Of a stretch of DNA of 7,179 nt, positions 6,051 to 7,179 are shown piece after piece. This stretch comes from Spirochaetaceae bacterium. Lineage in GTDB: Bacteria; Spirochaetota; Spirochaetia; Treponematales; Treponemataceae. Each line of letters opens with the position of its first letter. Within the stretch, counting starts at the first letter, position 1. The stretch spans positions 1 to 7,179 of the forward strand of contig JAITWB010000070.1 in NCBI GenBank assembly GCA_031285525.1. Direction: 5' to 3'. The position numbers and the translations under genes were made by a program. The notes below the pieces were generated by a model, which saw only the letters and a list, made by a program, of their open reading frames with translations, made no database searches and had not been told where the DNA came from.

Positions 6051-7179
6051 ATGAAAAGTAATTGGCGGCAAAAAGCCGTGGTCTATCAGATATATCCCCG
6101 CAGTTTTTGCGATTCCAACGGCGACGGCATTGGAGATATAAACGGTATCACATCGAAACTGGAATACCTCAAGGAACTGGGGGTGGATGTGCTCTGGCTT
6201 TCCCCGGTGTACGAGAGTCCCATGCGTGATAACGGTTATGATATCAGCGATTATTGCGCTATCAATCCGGAATTCGGCACTATGGATGATTTTGATACGC
6301 TCTTGAAGCACTCTCATGCGATGGGTCTCAAGATTGTGATGGATCTGGTGGTTAATCACAGTTCTGACAAACATCCCTGGTTTATCGAAAGCAGCCGGAG
6401 CCGGGAAAGTCCGAAGCGGGATTATTATGTCTGGAGGGACGGTAAAAACGGCAAGCCCCCCAACGACTGGAAAGCTTATTTCGGCGGTTCCGCCTGGAGT
6501 TTTGACGAAAAAACGGGTCAGTATTTTCTGAATTGTTTTTCCCCTTTCCAGCCGGACTTAAACTGGGAAAGCCCTAGGCTTCGCACCGAAATTTACAACA
6601 TCATGCGCTGGTGGCTGGACAAGGGAATCGACGGCTTTCGCATGGATGCTATCGCACTCATCGATAAGCCCCAGGATTTTCCTGATGGCGATTTGAAGTC
6701 CCGTGTACTGAACCGCCCGAAGGTGCATGAATATATGCGGGAGATGCGGCGGGAGGTGCTGGATCGGTACGATATACTCACGGTCGGCGAAACCGGCGGG
6801 GTAACTCCCGAAGACGCTATGCTCTACGCAGCCATGGACGGCAGCGAGTTGGATATGATATTCCAGTTTGAACACATGAATCTGGACGGCGGGGAAACGT
6901 TTAAATGGACTGATACTAAAATTCCCCTGATTCCGCTAAAACAGACCATGTCCCGCTGGCAGAATGATCTCCACGGCAAAGCCTGGAATAGCCTGTACTG
7001 GTGTAACCATGACCAGCCCCGGATGGTTTCCCGTCTCGGCGATGAGGGCGTATACCGTGAAAAATCAGCGAAGATGCTGGCGGCGTGTCTACACTTCATG
7101 CAGGGTACTCCCTATATCTATCAGGGAGAGGAGCTGGGTATGACCAATGCGCCCTTTGCCCAACTGAGCGATTATCGGG
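6051..7179 (+). CDS. GH13 alpha-glucosidase, oligo-1,6-glucosidase subfamily (partial, C-terminus outside window)
   Basis: This cytoplasmic glycoside hydrolase (no signal peptide) probably cleaves the imported alpha-glucoside. 376 codons are present of about 530-560 usual, and the open frame runs off the right edge. I translated it by hand. It has VVYQIYPRSF (10-19), a metal-binding loop DSNGDGIGD (21-29), conserved region I DLVVNH (D98-H103), the subfamily fingerprint QPDLN (167-171), region II GFRMDAI with nucleophile D199, region III VGET with acid/base E247, and region IV NHD with D321. All catalytic residues are intact. Ala200 after the nucleophile favours alpha-1,4 over alpha-1,6 linkages, as oligo-1,6-glucosidases usually carry Val there. 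The start has AGGAGGG (6037-6043) 7 bases upstream. Alternatives within the family are trehalose-6-phosphate hydrolase, sucrose hydrolase or isomaltase; ABC rather than PTS uptake argues against the first. Confidence 0.94.
   Translation, partial: MKSNWRQKAVVYQIYPRSFCDSNGDGIGDINGITSKLEYLKELGVDVLWLSPVYESPMRDNGYDISDYCAINPEFGTMDDFDTLLKHSHAMGLKIVMDLVVNHSSDKHPWFIESSRSRESPKRDYYVWRDGKNGKPPNDWKAYFGGSAWSFDEKTGQYFLNCFSPFQPDLNWESPRLRTEIYNIMRWWLDKGIDGFRMDAIALIDKPQDFPDGDLKSRVLNRPKVHEYMREMRREVLDRYDILTVGETGGVTPEDAMLYAAMDGSELDMIFQFEHMNLDGGETFKWTDTKIPLIPLKQTMSRWQNDLHGKAWNSLYWCNHDQPRMVSRLGDEGVYREKSAKMLAACLHFMQGTPYIYQGEELGMTNAPFAQLSDYR

Noticed and set aside
5709..6374. A 221-codon open frame on the minus strand, antisense to the second permease and the glucosidase start.
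   Set aside because: It spans two well-conserved plus-strand genes and their intergenic gap, has no recognisable domain, and its His/Arg-rich composition looks like a reverse-frame shadow.
1..7179. CRISPR arrays, tRNA or rRNA genes, insertion sequences or attachment sites.
   Set aside because: No regularly spaced repeats, cloverleaf-like or rRNA-like segments, transposase motifs or long terminal inverted repeats were seen on reading both strands.

Overview
The window looks like an ordinary bacterial chromosome segment, most likely from a spirochaete (a Treponema-like or Spirochaeta-like organism). This assignment is an inference. It rests on the relaxed lipobox of the solute-binding protein (VFIA before the lipidated Cys), the overall base composition, which looks moderate by eye, and the Gram-negative-style sigma-70 promoters combined with strong AGGAGG ribosome binding sites. 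No 16S rRNA or other phylogenetic marker is present, so only the phylum-level suggestion carries any weight.

Layout: (1) Positions 1-1361, minus strand, hold the first 453 codons of a type I restriction-modification DNA methyltransferase subunit (HsdM). The gene runs off the left edge, and hsdS/hsdR would be expected beyond it. (2) Positions 1362-1529 are a 168-bp divergent intergenic region. It holds an extended -10 promoter for hsdM and a clear TTGACA-18-TATATT promoter reading right, whose spacer contains an imperfect dyad. (3) Positions 1530-2766 are a two-gene unit: a six-helix DUF998-type membrane protein followed 4 bp later by a TetR-family repressor. (4) Positions 2849-7179 are a carbohydrate uptake and hydrolysis operon: lipoprotein sugar-binding protein, strong intrinsic terminator, two MalF/MalG-type permeases overlapping by one base, and a GH13 alpha-glucosidase cut off by the right edge.

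The last operon is functionally coherent. The lipoprotein captures an alpha-glucoside outside the membrane, the two permeases import it, and the cytoplasmic glucosidase (no signal peptide) releases glucose. No ATPase gene lies in the window. It may lie just downstream, as in the aglEFGAK order, or the transporter may share a multitask MsmK/MalK-type ATPase. The terminator directly after the binding-protein gene, only 16 bp before the permease start, probably sets a high binding-protein to permease ratio. I do not see a novel system here. The more interesting points are the terminator-tuned operon, the alanine after the GH13 nucleophile (suggesting alpha-1,4 rather than alpha-1,6 preference), the probable autoregulated DUF998-TetR pair, and a histidine cluster in the TetR ligand domain.
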